DNA from: JABMQB01 sp963677475
Lineage (GTDB): Bacteria; Bacteroidota; Bacteroidia; Bacteroidales; Prolixibacteraceae
DNA: 64,000 nucleotides
Assembly: GCA_963677475.2 (NCBI GenBank)
Contig: CAXXQD010000021.1
Coordinates: 372,001-436,000 of the forward strand
Direction: 5' to 3'
The notes beneath the pieces are model-generated. The model had not been told where the DNA came from. It did not search any database and saw only the letters and a program-made list of their open reading frames with translations. Position 1 is the first letter of the stretch; each line of letters begins with the position of its first letter. Below, one piece after another: positions 44,828 through 54,115 of this stretch. Both the position numbers and the translations under genes were made by a program.

Positions 44828-46825
44828 TTAATTGTTCGTAATTGTATAGGCAAATCCAGTGGCTGAATTCAAAATCAGCTCAACATGATAGTTCCCTGCA
44901 GAAACCGGAATGTTGTTGTCATTTTCGGTATCAAGAAAACCATCCATGTTGTAATCCCCAAAGTTTATATCCCATCCATCATTGGCACGGAATTTTATGT
45001 TGCCATCGGTTAATGTAATATCTGCGGTCCACGTGTATTCGCCTTTGGTATTTGACCTTAAGGTCATATTAGTATCTTCTCCCCATCCACCGGGAGTTGC
45101 ATCACCAATAATTCCCCAGTTGGTTTCAATAACCGTGTACGATAAATCATTCATGTCAATACGGACACGATAGAAGCCATCTGCTGTTACAGTAAGGTTA
45201 TCCCCGCCGTTTTGAGTGAGATAACCTGCTGGAGTATCTGCACTTAATTCAAAATCTCCATCCCAACCAGAGGCAAGAGGTACGAATTTGAAACCGCCAC
45301 CGCCAGCAGTGATGTATTGGTAAGTTTCATAAACCCCGGATGATGTCATTTGCATTGGTACAGAATTGCCCGGATTCCAATCGGCAACAACCGATCCACC
45401 AAGAATCCTTAAGCCTTCGGTAACCGTTAGTGTTTTTGTATTTAAATCAACAACAACCAAATAGTTGCCATTTACAGCACCGTCATTTTTAATGTCTCCA
45501 CCAGATGCTGAACAGCCAATAAAATTGGTAAATTGATCGGAACCAATACCATTTTCCCAACTTCCTTTTTCAGGGAAGAATTTGAAATCGTTTCCGGCAC
45601 TTAGGACAAAGTTACCTGTCCATATTCCGGGAGCAATAATATTCAGTTCCAAAGCATTATTGATATCCCAACCAACACTGGTTGCTGCTCCAACAATATA
45701 CAAGTTTGATTTTGCTTCTTTTATTTCGTAGGTACCTGCATTCAAATCCAAGGTCACGATATAACCTTTGTCTGCACCATCGAAAGTGATGTTTCCGTTG
45801 GTGCCTTTTGGGCCAATAATACCGTCTGAACCATCGCCACCAAGGTTTCCCCAGTCAAGGTCACCCCAACTTGGTTGTCCTACAAATTTTAGCATTGCAC
45901 CATCCTTAATGGATACTTCAATGGAATAAACCCCTTCCGACTTTTCGGTCATTTGAGGAGATTGGTCAGGGCTCCAGGCAGGAACATCGGCACTATAATC
46001 ACCAACCAAAAATACTTCAGTAGGATTGTGTGTGTATGTTTCTGCGCCAAATACATAAGGAGCAATTGTAAGTTCACTGTTTGTAAAGTCAGCTTTCACT
46101 TCGTACCAGCCTGTTTCTCCGGTAAATTTGAAGTTTGCATCATCGTCGCCCGCGGCAACAATATTTGAAGAAACTGTGGCAAATTTGCCAAAATTATACA
46201 TGTACCCATCGCTGGCCTTGTCGGAAAAACGGAACAAACCATCGTTGCTTAATTTCAGGTATTTGAAGAATACATCGCCATTAGGATTTGTTGCCAGCAT
46301 ATCATCAAAGCCAACGGAAGTTGCTGTTCCTGTCATTAACAAGGTTGATGGGACTGGAACATCCAGATAAGGTGTTACTTTCATTGAAAAAGCACTTGTA
46401 AAAAGGTCAGCCAAATCTTCGTTTGAAACCGCTTTGATTCGTAGTTCTACTTCAACATTAGTTGCTGGTGCGAATTGTTCTGTCAAAATCGCATTTAAGC
46501 CACCAATAGTCACATCCATTTCGGTTGCCGAAACGCGTTCAAATTCAAGTGGATTAGCGAAATCAGTTCCTTTTTCAGCTACCTGAAGGAAATACCTTAC
46601 GCCAACTTTATCGACATAGGTAGCTGCGGTCCAACTTAAACTAAGCAAAGTTCCACCTTCATTCTTTTTCATCAGAACGGTATCGATATCGGATGAAGGC
46701 TGTGCCACCCATACTGGAGATGTTCCTTCAACTATTGATGTTACCGGAGGAGTTGGAAATTCGTCCTCGCAGGCAAATATGAATACCGCCAGAATAGCAA
46801 TTAGAAAATATCTTATATTTTTCAT
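44828..46825 (-). CDS. susF: SusF-like surface starch-binding lipoprotein with five tandem modules
   Basis: 665 residues. The signal peptide ends in IFAC (lipid-anchored Cys 19). A SusE-type N-terminal domain (about 35-155) is followed by five related beta-sandwich modules starting near 160, 270, 375, 471 and 569. Each opens with a hydrophobic strand plus Gly (LLMTG, VFLVG, LYIVG, LRILG, WGIIG) and carries a K-F ... W element (FKFTGETGW, LKFVGQPSW, FKFFPEKGSW, FKFVPLASGW, IKFRANDGW). In B. thetaiotaomicron SusF, which has three such starch-binding modules, aromatic residues hold the glucan. Five here suggests stronger or longer reach. It is cotranscribed with susE (2-bp gap). Confidence 0.85.
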   Translation of the reverse strand: MKNIRYFLIAILAVFIFACEDEFPTPPVTSIVEGTSPVWVAQPSSDIDTVLMKKNEGGTLLSLSWTAATYVDKVGVRYFLQVAEKGTDFANPLEFERVSATEMDVTIGGLNAILTEQFAPATNVEVELRIKAVSNEDLADLFTSAFSMKVTPYLDVPVPSTLLMTGTATSVGFDDMLATNPNGDVFFKYLKLSNDGLFRFSDKASDGYMYNFGKFATVSSNIVAAGDDDANFKFTGETGWYEVKADFTNSELTIAPYVFGAETYTHNPTEVFLVGDYSADVPAWSPDQSPQMTEKSEGVYSIEVSIKDGAMLKFVGQPSWGDLDWGNLGGDGSDGIIGPKGTNGNITFDGADKGYIVTLDLNAGTYEIKEAKSNLYIVGAATSVGWDINNALELNIIAPGIWTGNFVLSAGNDFKFFPEKGSWENGIGSDQFTNFIGCSASGGDIKNDGAVNGNYLVVVDLNTKTLTVTEGLRILGGSVVADWNPGNSVPMQMTSSGVYETYQYITAGGGGFKFVPLASGWDGDFELSADTPAGYLTQNGGDNLTVTADGFYRVRIDMNDLSYTVIETNWGIIGDATPGGWGEDTNMTLRSNTKGEYTWTADITLTDGNIKFRANDGWDINFGDYNMDGFLDTENDNNIPVSAGNYHVELILNSATGFAYTITNN

Positions 46826-46827
46826 AT

Positions 46828-47922
46828 CTATTTAATTTTACCAGTGTGATTAATAAAGTCAAGCTCAATGGTCTGACTTCCAGCATTAAGATTAACCCTT
46901 TCCTGATCACCGCCATCTTCCCTGTATTCAATTTTACCATCAAGGAATATGAACTCGGCATGCCACCAGTCTGGGCCGGAAATATATGGATGGGTTACAT
47001 GAAGCCTAAGTTCTCCTCCCAATAAACTTTTGGTCAGGTACAATTTTTTGTTTTCTGCATCCAACTGGAACTTGTTTTCGTCAACAACAGAACTTGTTGG
47101 CCATGCATCTACATTTGGTCCGCAGATGTAAACATTGGCAGGCTCAACAATCAAGGTATTGGTTGCCAGGTTTACACCAACTGTATAATAACCGGCAGTT
47201 CCCGGAACAGGTATGTCATCACCACGGTTATCAACGGTTCCTAATGTATATTCGCCGTTAACCGGGTCTCCAATTTTACCAATAACACCTTTGTATTCAG
47301 GGTCAGAACACAGTTTAAATGTTCCGGTGGCTTCCATCCAAACAATGTTCCAGACATCTTCTTCGGAATGTACGTTCTTAAAACGCAGTTTATTGTTCTG
47401 TGCAATTCGTCCAACTCCATCGCCATATAAGTAGAAAGTATTGGGAGCAAAAAGTATATCCAGATAAGGAGTTGTGCTAAAGCTTACCGGGTCAGAATAG
47501 AGTGTATCAACCTGATCGAGGGAATAAGTTATTACTCTTGCTGCAACTGTAGTTTCTGCATCTACCGGTAATGATAAATCTTCTGTAAGGAATTCATTAA
47601 AAGCACCTACAGTAAATGCGAATGAATTATTAGAAGCACTAACATCAAAAGTTAGCGGATTTGTAAAATCGGTTGACGTTGCCAATTGTAGCTTGTGCGT
47701 TGTAACAATATTAACTCCGTATGATGCGGGAGTATAAGATATCGTAATGGTTTCGGTTTTTTGTACCTTTGATATTGCCAAGGTAGTACCAAATCCCTGA
47801 ATATTCGTAGCTGGTACGTAATCAGCACTATTTAATTGTACGATATCATCGTCCTCACAGGAAAAAAGCGACACTGCAAGGAACATTATTAGTATATATT
47901 TTATTTTTTTCATATCGTTCAA
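46828..47922 (-). CDS. susE: SusE-like surface starch-binding lipoprotein
   Basis: 364 residues; the likely true start is the ATG three codons in (MKKIKYIL). The signal peptide ends in LFSCE. A SusE N-terminal domain (about 25-155) with the TPYLDI linker precedes two beta-sandwich modules (about 158-258 opening TFYLYG, and 260-364 opening NVYICG). SusE binds starch at the cell surface with SusC, SusD and SusF. It lies between susD and susF with gaps of 10 and 2 bp. Confidence 0.85.
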   Translation of the reverse strand: MNDMKKIKYILIMFLAVSLFSCEDDDIVQLNSADYVPATNIQGFGTTLAISKVQKTETITISYTPASYGVNIVTTHKLQLATSTDFTNPLTFDVSASNNSFAFTVGAFNEFLTEDLSLPVDAETTVAARVITYSLDQVDTLYSDPVSFSTTPYLDILFAPNTFYLYGDGVGRIAQNNKLRFKNVHSEEDVWNIVWMEATGTFKLCSDPEYKGVIGKIGDPVNGEYTLGTVDNRGDDIPVPGTAGYYTVGVNLATNTLIVEPANVYICGPNVDAWPTSSVVDENKFQLDAENKKLYLTKSLLGGELRLHVTHPYISGPDWWHAEFIFLDGKIEYREDGGDQERVNLNAGSQTIELDFINHTGKIK

Positions 47923-47932
47923 ACTATTGCGA

Positions 47933-49504
47933 TTAATAATTATCGTTTTTTAAGTTCGGATTTGCATTGATGTCTGAATCCGGAATCGGGAATAAATCGA
48001 ATTTTGCATTAACGGCAATTCCTGCTGCTGTAGCACCTTTAAAAGGCCATATATATTCTCCACCGCTTAGTTTTCCGAATCGCCTCAGGTCGGTTCTACG
48101 ATGGCATTCCCAGTAAAGTTCACGCCCACGTTCTTCTAAAATAAAGTCTAAATCCAGGTCGGTTGCTTCAATATTGCCAGATTCGTCACCGTATGCCCTT
48201 TCCCTTATATTATTGATATAAGTGAGGGCGGTGGCCATATCGCCACCATTACCGCCACGTAGAACTGCTTCTGCATACATTAAAAGTGCATCGGCAAAAC
48301 GGAATAGCGGGAAATCGGTGTCAGGATGTGATAAATTGCTGCCAACAACACCTGTTGAAGTGATGTTTTTAAATTTACGTAAGGCATATCCGTCCCTGAA
48401 ATTAAAGATATCTCCAATTTCATATTCCTGTCCTTCAGTCCAGAACATTGCCCGATGGTCGGTTTCCCCGGTAATATCTTCAAAAATATCCACGAAAGAT
48501 TTTGTTGTACGGTTACCTCCCCATCCACCATCAACTCCAGACTCACTTGCTGGCATATCGCCACCAATGGTTGAATGGATTAAAAATGTCATTCCTCCCC
48601 AGGTTTGTGTATGGTTGCCATCGCAAACAATCGGGAAAATGATTTCGTTGGTTCGTAGATGGTTATCAGCAAGGAATAAATTCTCGTATTCGGGCTCAAG
48701 GCTGTATCCTGCATCAATTATTTTTTTGGTGTAGGTTATACATTCCGTATATTTTCCTGTTCCGATATATGTTTCTGCATTTAAATAGAGCTTCGATAAA
48801 ACCATCCAGGCAGCGCCTTTATCAGCTCGGCCATATTCGTTTGTTCCCGGTGTAAGCATTTCACTTTCGATTGCAGTTAGTTCTGATTCAACAAACTCAA
48901 ATAATTGCTGAGCTGTTGCCTGTTCCGGAAAGAAAAAAGAACCAACCGGGTCAGCATCGGTTACGAATGGCCCTGTGCCGAACATATCCAATAAGTGCCA
49001 ATAGGATAAAGCCCTTAAGAAACGTGCTTCAGTATTGTAGGCTTTAAATTCATCCTGTCCATTGGTCAATGAAATTAGATTATTGCAATAAGCAACTTCC
49101 AGATTGATACGATAGTACATGGCAGTTACAAACTCGTTCGAGGCTGTCCAGTCCATGTCGTGCAAATCACGAAGGTTTCCATCATTCCAGGCACAAATTG
49201 CTTCGTCGGTTGTTAATTCCTGATGGTTCCATAATTGTCGCAGATAAGATGAAAAACCTCCATCAATACTACTTATATCAGGATCTCCGTCAACCCCGGT
49301 TTGCCCACCAACAACCAAGGCTGCATAACATTTTGCCAGCATTCCTTTATACGATGCATCATCGGTAAGTTTGTCGGCAGTCAGCAGGTCCTCATCAAGC
49401 GGCAAAGTGTCCAGATCGTTAATACATGAAACAAAAGTGAATACGAACATCACAATTGTCATCAATAAAAATGTAATTCTGTATTTTGTTTTCATAATAG
49501 TCAT
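47933..49504 (-). CDS. susD: SusD/RagB-family starch-binding outer-membrane lipoprotein
   Basis: 523 residues; the ATG three codons in (MKTKYRI) may be the true start. The signal peptide ends in FVSC. SusD features include a helical TPR-like core, AEARFLRALSYWHLLDMFG near 156-174, PLFRFADALLMYAEAVLR near 400-417, and the C-terminal LYWECHRRTDLRRFGK near 471-486. SusD is the lid that captures maltodextrins for SusC. It lies 10 bp downstream of susC. Confidence 0.93.
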   Translation of the reverse strand: MTIMKTKYRITFLLMTIVMFVFTFVSCINDLDTLPLDEDLLTADKLTDDASYKGMLAKCYAALVVGGQTGVDGDPDISSIDGGFSSYLRQLWNHQELTTDEAICAWNDGNLRDLHDMDWTASNEFVTAMYYRINLEVAYCNNLISLTNGQDEFKAYNTEARFLRALSYWHLLDMFGTGPFVTDADPVGSFFFPEQATAQQLFEFVESELTAIESEMLTPGTNEYGRADKGAAWMVLSKLYLNAETYIGTGKYTECITYTKKIIDAGYSLEPEYENLFLADNHLRTNEIIFPIVCDGNHTQTWGGMTFLIHSTIGGDMPASESGVDGGWGGNRTTKSFVDIFEDITGETDHRAMFWTEGQEYEIGDIFNFRDGYALRKFKNITSTGVVGSNLSHPDTDFPLFRFADALLMYAEAVLRGGNGGDMATALTYINNIRERAYGDESGNIEATDLDLDFILEERGRELYWECHRRTDLRRFGKLSGGEYIWPFKGATAAGIAVNAKFDLFPIPDSDINANPNLKNDNY

Positions 49505-49514
49505 CGTTTAAGAA

Positions 49515-52484
49515 TTAAAAGTTTACGTTTAATCCGAACAAGTAAACTCTTGGACGAGGATAAATATCGTTGTCAATACCATTGTTTACCTCAGGATCTA
49601 ATCCCGAGTAATTGGTAATAACAAACACATTCTGGATTGTAGAATAAAGCCTTAAGTTTAGGTTTAAGCCTAAAGAGTTCTTAAGTATATTTCGGAAATT
49701 ATACCCTAAAGTCACATTATCTAACCGGAAGAAGGAAGCATCTTCAAGGAAGTAATCAGAATATTGTTGAGCAGTTGTAAATTTTGATTTGTTAATTTCA
49801 GAAGGAACATTTGTCAGGTACTCATTTACAGTCAGTTCCTGATAACGTGCCCCAACAATTACGTTGTTATAAATCTGGCCTCCGATAGCTGCCCTTGCAT
49901 TAAATCCAAGATCGAAATCCTTATAGTTTAGCATGGTAGAAAAGCCCATGTACAAATCCGGGGTAGGTGATTCGGCATAATATTTATCATCGATGGTTAT
50001 TTGACCGTCTTTGTTTTGGTCAACATACAATCCTTCAATCGGCTTTCCATTTTCATCATATACCTGTTCATAAACGAAGAAAGTATTTAAGGCATGGCCT
50101 ACAGAATGGATCTGGATATTGTTTCCAACACCAACTCCACTAATACCTCCTGTTTCAACCCCACGATACGATTCATCGTCGTAGTTGGTTAATTTGGTAA
50201 CTTCGTTTTTGTTTCTTGTAACATTGAAACTTAATTCCCAATTAAGGTCTTTTGTGGAAACGGGTATTGCATTCACAGAAAACTCAAATCCATTGTTTTC
50301 AAGGTCGCCAACATTGGTCAATAAGCGGTCGGTAAAGTTCGTTCCGGCAGGAACAGGAATAGTATTGAGGAGGTCTTTGGTTTGTCGTTTATAAATATCC
50401 AACGAACCAGTAATCCTGTTATCGAATAAACCGAAGTCCAGACCAACGTTATACGTGGTTGTTTTTTCCCACTCCAGGCTTTGATCATATCCATTTGGAC
50501 GGATTAAAGTATAATACTGATCGCCAAGTTTGTATTGGGTCCGGGAATCGCTTAACTGATATATACCCATATATGGATAGTCTCCATTGTTTAATTCCTG
50601 TTGACCAGTGATTCCGTATCCCAAACGGAGTTTTAAGTTACTCACGGTATTAAGGTCTTTCATAAATGGTTCTTCAATAATCCTCCATCCTAATGCTGTT
50701 GAAGGATATAATCCCCAGCGGTTATCTTTATGGAACCTTGATGAACCGTCAGCCCTTAAAGTTGCGGTAAGCAAATACTTATCTTTAAAGGAATAGTTTG
50801 CCCTTCCAAAAAACGATACCAGATAGTTTTCGGTTTCGTCTTTTGAATCAACAATAACTGTATTGAACCTGTCAACTTCGTAAGCTGATGCATTGGACCA
50901 GAAATGTTGCCATTCGTAACCGGTTACCACATCAATTTTGCTTTCAATACCCGGTAGGTCTTTTTTATAAGTTAGGTAAAAATCAAGCAATTCATTTTTC
51001 CTTTCTTGCGTATAATCACGGGCAACACCTGATGAAGCTGTCCGTACCCATGAAGCATCGAGGTCGGTATTGGTGAAACCATCACTTTCTGATTTGTCTA
51101 AACCTACCTTTAGCGTTGCTGTAACTTCTGGAAAGAAGTGCAACTTATAATTTAACTGTGCGTCTATAATATAACGGTTTACGTCCGATTCATCGTGTCT
51201 TTGTTGCAGTTGGGCAACCGGGTTTCTTGTTCCGTTAACATTTCTTGAACCATCAGTAGTTAACCAGGTTGTATAGCCACCATAAATTCCGGTTTTGTTA
51301 AACACCGATTGTGTTGGGTCCATTCTTAATGCACCGCCAATTGCACCCCGTTCGGCAAAACGGTTATCAATGTTCATATACTTAATACCTGCAGTGATTT
51401 TTAAATGATTTTCAAACAGGCTTGGAGTGACTTTTAAAGTAGCCGTTTTTCTGTCCATGGTAGATGTTTCCAAAATACCATCCTGGTCAGTGTATCCAAA
51501 GGATGCCCGATAAGGTACTTCTTTAAAAGAACCTGATATACTTAAGTTATGCTCATGCCCGATTGCTGTTCTGAATATTTCATCTTGCCAATCGGTATTT
51601 GCTGTTCCTAAAAGGTCAGGATTAACCGAAGAACTAATTTGTGCACGCTGATTTATCAGGGCTCTGTACTCGTCACCATCCAAAACATCAATATATTCTT
51701 TAATTTCACTGACCGACATTTTCGATTGGATTTCAACCTTTAGTTTTTGGTTTTTAGTTCCTTCTTTGGTGGTAATAATAATTACCCCGTTAGATGCGCG
51801 TGATCCGTAAATTGCAGTTGAGGAAGCATCTTTAAGGACCGTAAAAGTTTCGATGTCGTTCGGATTGATTGAGGTAAGCACATTGCTCATCCCGTCAATC
51901 GTCCGGTTATCAAGGGGCATTCCGTCGATTATTACCAAAGGGTCGTTACTTGCCGACATGGATGAACCACCCCTGATGCGGATTTTGGCTGCCGATCCGG
52001 GCGCCCCACCTTCAGTTTGAATATTAACCCCGGCAACTTTCCCAAGGATTAAATCCTGTGGGGAACTTGTAGTACCCTGGTTAAAATCGGAGGAAGAAAC
52101 GGAAGAAACAGAACCGGTTGCGTCTTCTTTTCGCACCTGTCCGTAACCAATTACCACAACTTCCTCAAGTTGTTCAACATCCAATTCCAGGGCTACATCT
52201 ATAGTTGAGGATTCACCAACCTCGATGAGCGCCTTGCTATATCCAATATAGGTAAAGGATAATGTTTTTCCTTGTTCTACGCTAATTGTAAAGATACCGT
52301 CAATATTGGTTATTGTTCCGTTGGTTGTCCCAACTTCAACAACTGTAACTCCGGGCAAATTTTCTCCGGTAGTTCCATCAGTAACTTTACCTGATATTGT
52401 TTTTTGCTGCGCAAACCCGGTCGAAAAAACCAGCAAGCCAATAAAAAGCAATATAAGTCTTAGGTTTCTATAAATATTACTCAT
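49515..52484 (-). CDS. susC: SusC-family TonB-dependent outer-membrane transporter
   Basis: 989 residues. After the signal peptide (about 1-25) come a carboxypeptidase-like regulatory domain (about 28-105), a TonB-box-like LEEVVVIGYG near 111-120, the plug (about 120-240) with the SusC/RagA signature (GKVAGVNI, RIRGGSS, GSRASNGVIIITTK), and a 22-strand barrel ending in an aromatic residue (LFGLNVNF). It imports starch oligosaccharides using energy from TonB. It is the first gene of the leftward sus operon and is divergent from the LacI regulator, sharing a 328-bp regulatory region. Confidence 0.93.
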   Translation of the reverse strand: MSNIYRNLRLILLFIGLLVFSTGFAQQKTISGKVTDGTTGENLPGVTVVEVGTTNGTITNIDGIFTISVEQGKTLSFTYIGYSKALIEVGESSTIDVALELDVEQLEEVVVIGYGQVRKEDATGSVSSVSSSDFNQGTTSSPQDLILGKVAGVNIQTEGGAPGSAAKIRIRGGSSMSASNDPLVIIDGMPLDNRTIDGMSNVLTSINPNDIETFTVLKDASSTAIYGSRASNGVIIITTKEGTKNQKLKVEIQSKMSVSEIKEYIDVLDGDEYRALINQRAQISSSVNPDLLGTANTDWQDEIFRTAIGHEHNLSISGSFKEVPYRASFGYTDQDGILETSTMDRKTATLKVTPSLFENHLKITAGIKYMNIDNRFAERGAIGGALRMDPTQSVFNKTGIYGGYTTWLTTDGSRNVNGTRNPVAQLQQRHDESDVNRYIIDAQLNYKLHFFPEVTATLKVGLDKSESDGFTNTDLDASWVRTASSGVARDYTQERKNELLDFYLTYKKDLPGIESKIDVVTGYEWQHFWSNASAYEVDRFNTVIVDSKDETENYLVSFFGRANYSFKDKYLLTATLRADGSSRFHKDNRWGLYPSTALGWRIIEEPFMKDLNTVSNLKLRLGYGITGQQELNNGDYPYMGIYQLSDSRTQYKLGDQYYTLIRPNGYDQSLEWEKTTTYNVGLDFGLFDNRITGSLDIYKRQTKDLLNTIPVPAGTNFTDRLLTNVGDLENNGFEFSVNAIPVSTKDLNWELSFNVTRNKNEVTKLTNYDDESYRGVETGGISGVGVGNNIQIHSVGHALNTFFVYEQVYDENGKPIEGLYVDQNKDGQITIDDKYYAESPTPDLYMGFSTMLNYKDFDLGFNARAAIGGQIYNNVIVGARYQELTVNEYLTNVPSEINKSKFTTAQQYSDYFLEDASFFRLDNVTLGYNFRNILKNSLGLNLNLRLYSTIQNVFVITNYSGLDPEVNNGIDNDIYPRPRVYLFGLNVNF

Positions 52485-52538
52485 GTTTTAAGTTATTAAT
52501 TAATAGATTTTCAACAGTTTTATTTTTCCCAACAGCGG

Positions 52539-52553
52539 GAAAACGTTTAGCGC
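52539..52553. promoter_or_regulatory. secondary LacI-type operator-like site
   Basis: GGAAAACGTTTAGCG contains the 8-bp palindromic core AAACGTTT of the strong site at 52656, but the flanks are only partly symmetric. It lies about 55-70 bp upstream of the susC start codon, where a regulator could block or activate susC. Confidence 0.5.
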
Positions 52554-52655
52554 AATCACGGTTTGGTTAAGCGTAATTCTTCACATTTGCTTACGAACCT
52601 GAAGGCAATGTAAAGAATTTGTTAATTAAAATTTAGATTTTTTAACATTTCATTT

Positions 52656-52671
52656 CCGCAAACGTTTGCGG
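52656..52671. promoter_or_regulatory. LacI-family operator, perfect palindrome
   Basis: CCGCAAACGTTTGCGG is a perfect 16-bp palindrome with the central CG and CAAACGTTTG form typical of LacI/GalR-family operators. It lies between susC and the LacI-type gene, about 140 bp before the latter's start. Confidence 0.85.
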
Positions 52672-52812
52672 TGACGATTGCAGTGAATGTGTTATAAAAC
52701 AGGTAGTTAGTGGTAGGGTGATTTTTTTTCATTTTTAACGAATGTTATTAACCATAGGAGTAAATTCCCTTGAAAGAAATTTCGTATTTTTATATATTAA
52801 ACAACTACCTAA

Positions 52813-53835
52813 ATGAAAAGTGGACAGATTACCATAAAGGATATTGCCAAAGAATTGGGCATTTCCCCATCTACTGTTTCGCGTGCCTTAAAAAACCACC
52901 CCGACATTAGCGAAGAAACCAAACGTGCCGTAAACGAACTTGCCAAAAGATATAAGTACCAACCAAATGCTGTAGCACTTAGTTTAAAACGAAGCAGGAG
53001 CAACACGATTGGAATTATTATTCCCGAGATTGTGCACTATTTCTTTTCATCGGTTATTAGCGGAATTGAGGATGTGGCATACAATGCAGGGTTTACGGTT
53101 ATTATTTGCCAGTCGAACGAAAGGTATGACCGTGAGTTTGCAAATGCTAACGCGCTTTTGGCGCATCGAGTGGATGGGATTTTGGTTTCTGTTTCGAAAG
53201 TAACAACTGATTTTCAGCATCTATATGACCTTAGGGACCAACATATTCCGCTGGTATTTTTTGATCGGATTGTGCCGGGCTTTTTTGCCGATCAGGTAAT
53301 TATCGATGATTTTAATGCAGCGTATAAAGCTACAAAACATTTAATTGAAGTTGGATGTAAACGAATTGCCCATTTTGCCGGGCCACAAAACCTTTTGATT
53401 GGGAGGCAACGAAAAGAAGGTTACCTGAAAGCCGTGAAAGAATATAACCTACCGGTTTTGGATGAACTGGTTTTTGAAGCCGATAATTTTGAGAAAGCGC
53501 ATGTAGCAGCCGAAAAAGCACTTGCTTTAGGCACAAGGCCTGACGGGATTTTTGCAGTGAACGATCTTACTGCAATTGGTGCCATGCAAGCCCTCCAAAA
53601 GCAAAATGTGAAGATCCCCGAGGATATTGCAATTGTTGGGTTTTCGGATGGGCGGTTTTCTGGGATAACCAACCCTAATTTAACATCAGTCGACCAACAC
53701 GGCTATGAAATGGGTACGGTGGCATGCGAAATGTTGATTAAACGGATACTTTCAGAGGATAAGGATTATCCGTATGAAACCAAAGTTTTAAAAACTGATT
53801 TAATTGCTCGTGGATCATCGCTTCGTACAAAATGA
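52813..53835 (+). CDS. LacI/GalR-family regulator of the starch locus
   Basis: 340 residues. The N-terminal LacI HTH (ITIKDIAKELGISPSTVSRAL, hinge helix NAVALSLKRSRSNTIG) is followed by a periplasmic-binding-protein-like sensor domain (about 62-335). LacI regulators sit between susC and maltose-use genes in many Bacteroidota, taking the place of SusR of Bacteroides. The effector is probably a maltose-type sugar. Operators at 52656 and 53907 flank the gene, so it may control both the sus operon and the symporter operon. Confidence 0.92.
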   Translation: MKSGQITIKDIAKELGISPSTVSRALKNHPDISEETKRAVNELAKRYKYQPNAVALSLKRSRSNTIGIIIPEIVHYFFSSVISGIEDVAYNAGFTVIICQSNERYDREFANANALLAHRVDGILVSVSKVTTDFQHLYDLRDQHIPLVFFDRIVPGFFADQVIIDDFNAAYKATKHLIEVGCKRIAHFAGPQNLLIGRQRKEGYLKAVKEYNLPVLDELVFEADNFEKAHVAAEKALALGTRPDGIFAVNDLTAIGAMQALQKQNVKIPEDIAIVGFSDGRFSGITNPNLTSVDQHGYEMGTVACEMLIKRILSEDKDYPYETKVLKTDLIARGSSLRTK

Positions 53836-53906
53836 AGTTAAATCCAATATTTAGGACAACAATTGATCTTTTAAATAAAGAAAAATAAAAATTTTTACCC
53901 TCCTTT

Positions 53907-53918
53907 CGCAAACGATTG
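53907..53918. promoter_or_regulatory. LacI-type operator-like site upstream of the symporter operon
   Basis: GCAAACGATTGA contains CAA-ACGA-TTG, an imperfect copy of the palindrome at 52656. It is about 60 bp upstream of the promoter at 53977 and so could link the symporter operon to the same regulator. Confidence 0.5.
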
Positions 53919-53976
53919 AAATGGTACTTTGAGGCTAATTTGAGCAGTTTAAAACCTACTGTTACAAGCAGGTACA

Positions 53977-54009
53977 TTTGTTTTTTATAATAAAGGTATA
54001 GTATATTTG
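53977..54009 (+). promoter_or_regulatory. promoter of the symporter/maltose phosphorylase operon
   Basis: TTTG at 53977-53980, a 21-bp spacer and TATATTTG at 54002-54009 match the Bacteroidota consensus. The leader to the symporter ATG is about 100 bp. Confidence 0.65.
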
Positions 54010-54115
54010 TTTCAGCAATCACAGCTAGTTATCAAAATTCTTCACAGCGTTCAGGAATCTCTGGAGGCGGGTTTTATTATTTACGTCACCATTATTGTAT
54101 TACTAATATTAAAGT

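Larger units (their letters stand above)
52485..52812. other. 328-bp divergent regulatory region between susC and lacI-type regulator
   Basis: This gap contains the promoters of both transcripts. A perfect 16-bp LacI-type palindrome (52656-52671) and a weaker copy of its core (about 52539-52553) are listed separately. No open reading frame is seen. I do not identify convincing -33/-7 pairs. Confidence 0.6.

Noticed and set aside
45026..45041. CACGTG core inside susF as a further parS site
   Set aside because: The flanks (GGTCCACGTGTATT) do not match the parS arms.
48222..48734. 170-codon open frame antisense to susD
   Set aside because: It is explained by the coding bias of susD on the other strand, with no domain features.
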